A stretch of DNA of 64,000 nucleotides, from NCBI RefSeq assembly GCF_031844685.1, contig NZ_CP134605.1, forward strand, positions 3,182,001 through 3,246,000, in the 5' to 3' direction. A program made the position numbers and the translations under genes. Positions within the stretch are counted from its first letter, which is position 1. Each line of letters opens with the position of its first letter. This document shows positions 62,901 to 64,000 of this stretch, piece by piece. The notes below the pieces were generated by a model. The model was not told where the DNA came from, ran no database searches, and saw only the letters and a list, made by a program, of their open reading frames with translations. The stretch is from Streptomyces sp. ITFR-21. Its GTDB lineage: Bacteria > Actinomycetota > Actinomycetes > Streptomycetales > Streptomycetaceae.

Positions 62901-64000
62901 GGCGCCGTCCTGTCCCACGGCTGTCAGCAGCGGATAGGCGTCCGTGTGCGGAAGTACGGCGTCGGCGCCGGCATAGGCCCGTACGAGCGCTTGGCGGCGG
63001 GCGGCGGGCAGCGTCGCGGAGAGCAGGACGACGGGCACGCGGTACGCGGCAAGCCACTCCAGGGCACGCTCCACATAGACGTTCATGTAGGCGTCGTAGG
63101 CGTGTACTTCGTCGATCACGACGACCTTGCCCGCGAGCGCGAGATGCCGCAGAGCCAAGTGCCGGCTCTTGAGCGCGCCGAAGAGCACCTGGTCGACCGT
63201 CGCCACCGAGAACGACGCGAGCAGCCCCTTCTTCCGACCGCGCAGCCACTGGTGGGCCTGGAGATCCGCGGGCCGTGAGAGCTTCGCGGCCCCGGGCCTG
63301 GGCACGGGGACCGCACCGTCCGTGTCGACGGCCGCGATCGTACGGGTGCCCTCGCATATCAGGCCCGCCCACGCGTGGTTAAGGGCGGCTCTGGCGTGGG
63401 CGAGGAAGACGGATCGCGGCCCGTCGGCCGGGAGATGCTCCAACCAGGTCAGCAGCCGCTGGAACATGGCGTCAGCGGTCGCCCGCGTGGGCAGTGCCAC
63501 GAGCACTCCGCCCGCACCGGTCCGCGCGGCAAGGATCTCCGCGGCGGCCAGCGCCGCCTCCGTCTTCCCCTCACCCATCGGGGCCTCGACGATCAGCAGT
63601 CCGGCGGGGTCCATCGTTCGGGCGACCCGTACCGTCTCCTCCTGAACAGGCCGGATACCCGAGGCAAGTTCGAACCGGGCGGAAAACAACTCCTGCGCAC
63701 AGTAAGGGGGTTCGGCGGCCAGCCAGGCGGGCGGCAGCTCAAGTCCCTGCCACGCGGCGACGAGCCGTTCCTCCGCCGACCGGCGGGGCTTCCCGGCGCG
63801 GGCGGAGACGTAGGGGAACAGCGCAGCCGAGCTGGCGATCCAGTCGGAAAGGATCACCGTCGCGGTGAGCAGTACCTGCACGGTCTGCGGCAGCTTCACG
63901 TCCTGCCAGGCAGGCAGTCTGGCTTCGACACCGGCGAAGCGTGCGCAGGCTCGCAGCAGTTCGTACTGGACCTCTTTCCACCGTGCCTGCGCCATGCCCC
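59925..64000 (-). CDS. cas3-cas8e: Cas3-Cse1 (Cas8e) fusion protein, N-terminus outside window
   Basis: One uninterrupted frame encodes both proteins; the 5' end lies past the right edge. Numbering from the Met at 63995: the end of the HD region (VILSDWIASSAALFPY) is visible, then helicase motifs I (APMGEGKT, Lys144), II (DEVH, 294-297), III (SATLP) and VI (QRMGRLHRH, 497-505). A Cas3 C-terminal domain runs to about 765. Cse1 starts at about residue 782 with FDLVSRPWLPVQRLDG and runs about 575 residues to the stop at 59925. The linker is only about 15 residues. The fusion ties the target-degrading nuclease-helicase to the Cascade subunit that reads the PAM. In-frame GTG codons at 61659-61673 could also start free Cse1. 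Similar fusions are known in some Streptomyces. Confidence 0.93.
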   Translation of the reverse strand, partial: GMAQARWKEVQYELLRACARFAGVEARLPAWQDVKLPQTVQVLLTATVILSDWIASSAALFPYVSARAGKPRRSAEERLVAAWQGLELPPAWLAAEPPYCAQELFSARFELASGIRPVQEETVRVARTMDPAGLLIVEAPMGEGKTEAALAAAEILAARTGAGGVLVALPTRATADAMFQRLLTWLEHLPADGPRSVFLAHARAALNHAWAGLICEGTRTIAAVDTDGAVPVPRPGAAKLSRPADLQAHQWLRGRKKGLLASFSVATVDQVLFGALKSRHLALRHLALAGKVVVIDEVHAYDAYMNVYVERALEWLAAYRVPVVLLSATLPAARRQALVRAYAGADAVLPHTDAYPLLTAVGQDGATSYACPAAASGRRTDIRVERLDDDLTSLVGRLESELRDGGCALVVRNTVDRVLEAAERLQERFGAANVTVAHSRFVAADRASKDRELLRLFGPDGDRPKGPHIVVASQVVEQSLDVDFDLLVTDLAPVDLLLQRMGRLHRHPRRRPAALRTARCLVTGADWQQEPPQAAEGSRSVYGGEYLLLRTLAVLQPHLNGSALRLPEDISPLVQAVYGQEPVGPAAWTDVLDAYGRAYRALLADKQERAEAFRLGPVRRAGRAVIGWVDAGVGDADDNREGRAQVRDSQESIEVLVVQRRHDGTLATLPWLDDKRGGLDLPEHTVPPRQAAEAAAASALTLPWHFSRPWVLDRTVEELERFCVEAWQVKECHWLAGELVLVLDEHCRTRLADFDLTYSRSGGLTVTPVGARDTRVVNSVPSFDLVSRPWLPVQRLDGTTAELSLRDVFATAGTVRRLVGDVPTQEFALLRLLLAVLHDAVEGPADFEAWEDLWEAADPFAAVPGYLERHRDRFDLLHPRHPFFQVADLHTEKAEVGPLTRIVADVPNGEPFFSMRHPGPDQLGFAEAARWLVHAHAFDVSGIKSGAVGDPRVKGGKGYPQGVGWAGNLGGVFAEGDTLRETLLLNLMAADTDLLLVEKTDLPVWRRPPLGAAPVPADPAEPRPSGPRDLYTWQSRRVRLHFTPEAVTGVVLGYGDPLQAHNRRQREPMTGWRRSPAQEKKLGRTPVYLPRQHDPARAAWRGLAALLGDRGHEPTEQRKGGPAALQSPGIVEWLALLVNERVLPARGLLRTRIVGARYGTQQSVIDEIVDDAVVMPVVALHRDRPEYARAAVDAVADADEAVTAYGHLAGNLARAVGSDPHPATDTARDLGFAALDGPYRHWLAELARRTDPEEARADWQDTVSGIVRDLGRRLLDGAGPAAAEGRYVDLRDGGARWVNDAQADLWFRRRLNTVLSRAAARRAAADSSANGGADNARGGEPDDPTDGTTDDTTELPQ

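Overview
The window is high-GC actinobacterial chromosome, almost certainly Streptomyces or a close relative in the Streptomycetaceae. The evidence is the very high GC content, GTG/TTG starts and ATGA/GTGA translational coupling, a chaplin and a probable rodlin, the melC1-melC2 tyrosinase pair, paired SigF/SigN-type sigma factors, an SSI-type protease inhibitor and a GC-rich type I-E CRISPR repeat.

Layout. 0-12 kb: the start of a small secreted rodlin-like gene (minus), then an eight-gene plus-strand operon for a surface or exopolysaccharide (two GT4 glycosyltransferases, a polyprenyl-phosphate sugar transferase, an O-antigen-ligase-like polymerase, a MurJ/Wzx-type flippase, a polysaccharide deacetylase, a Wzz-like chain-length protein and a FemAB/CelD-type acyltransferase), closed by a convergent secreted GH26-like hydrolase. 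12-17.6 kb: melC1-melC2, a chaplin, a DUF5949-like protein, a small secreted protein, and an alpha/beta hydrolase divergent from a TetR regulator with two palindromic operators between them. 17.7-24.1 kb: a worn accessory stretch with a frameshifted lipoprotein gene, a truncated minus-strand gene, a Tn3-family transposase remnant lacking its catalytic core, an MFS exporter, a tyrosine recombinase, a truncated DUF1992 gene and a broken SpoIIE-type phosphatase. 24.1-32.6 kb: conserved core genes: LytR_C protein, upp, tadA with its companion, tRNA-Ser(CGA), a Dabb protein, sigF- and sigN-like sigma factors, an aldo/keto reductase and a PPOX-class F420/flavin enzyme. 32.7-41.5 kb: a response regulator-sensor kinase-GT2/GtrA-GT39 operon, a MEDS-STAS protein, and a DoxX-like membrane protein behind an iron box. 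41.7-52.2 kb: tRNA-Arg(ACG), tRNA-Ser(GCT), an SSI-family inhibitor, a 1443-residue PAS/pseudo-kinase/receiver protein, an acyl-CoA ligase, a SigE-family sigma factor and a DUF1906 secreted protein.

52.5-64 kb is a type I-E CRISPR-Cas locus. The array has 41 repeats and is read on the minus strand from a leader beside cas2. The cas genes follow the same strand in the canonical order (cas3, cse1, cse2, cas7, cas5, cas6e, cas1, cas2). Cas3 and Cse1 are one continuous open reading frame, so the helicase-nuclease is covalently joined to the Cascade large subunit. The Cas3 N-terminus with the HD nuclease lies beyond the right edge of the window.

The most notable observations are the Cas3-Cse1 fusion, the uniform array with a variable base next to each spacer, the histidine-less PAS/receiver protein with a roughly 600-residue disordered linker, the iron box before the DoxX-like gene, the twin TetR operators, the Met/His-rich tail of MelC1, and the cluster of broken genes at 17.7-24.1 kb. 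All family names come from reading motifs by eye; no database search was possible.
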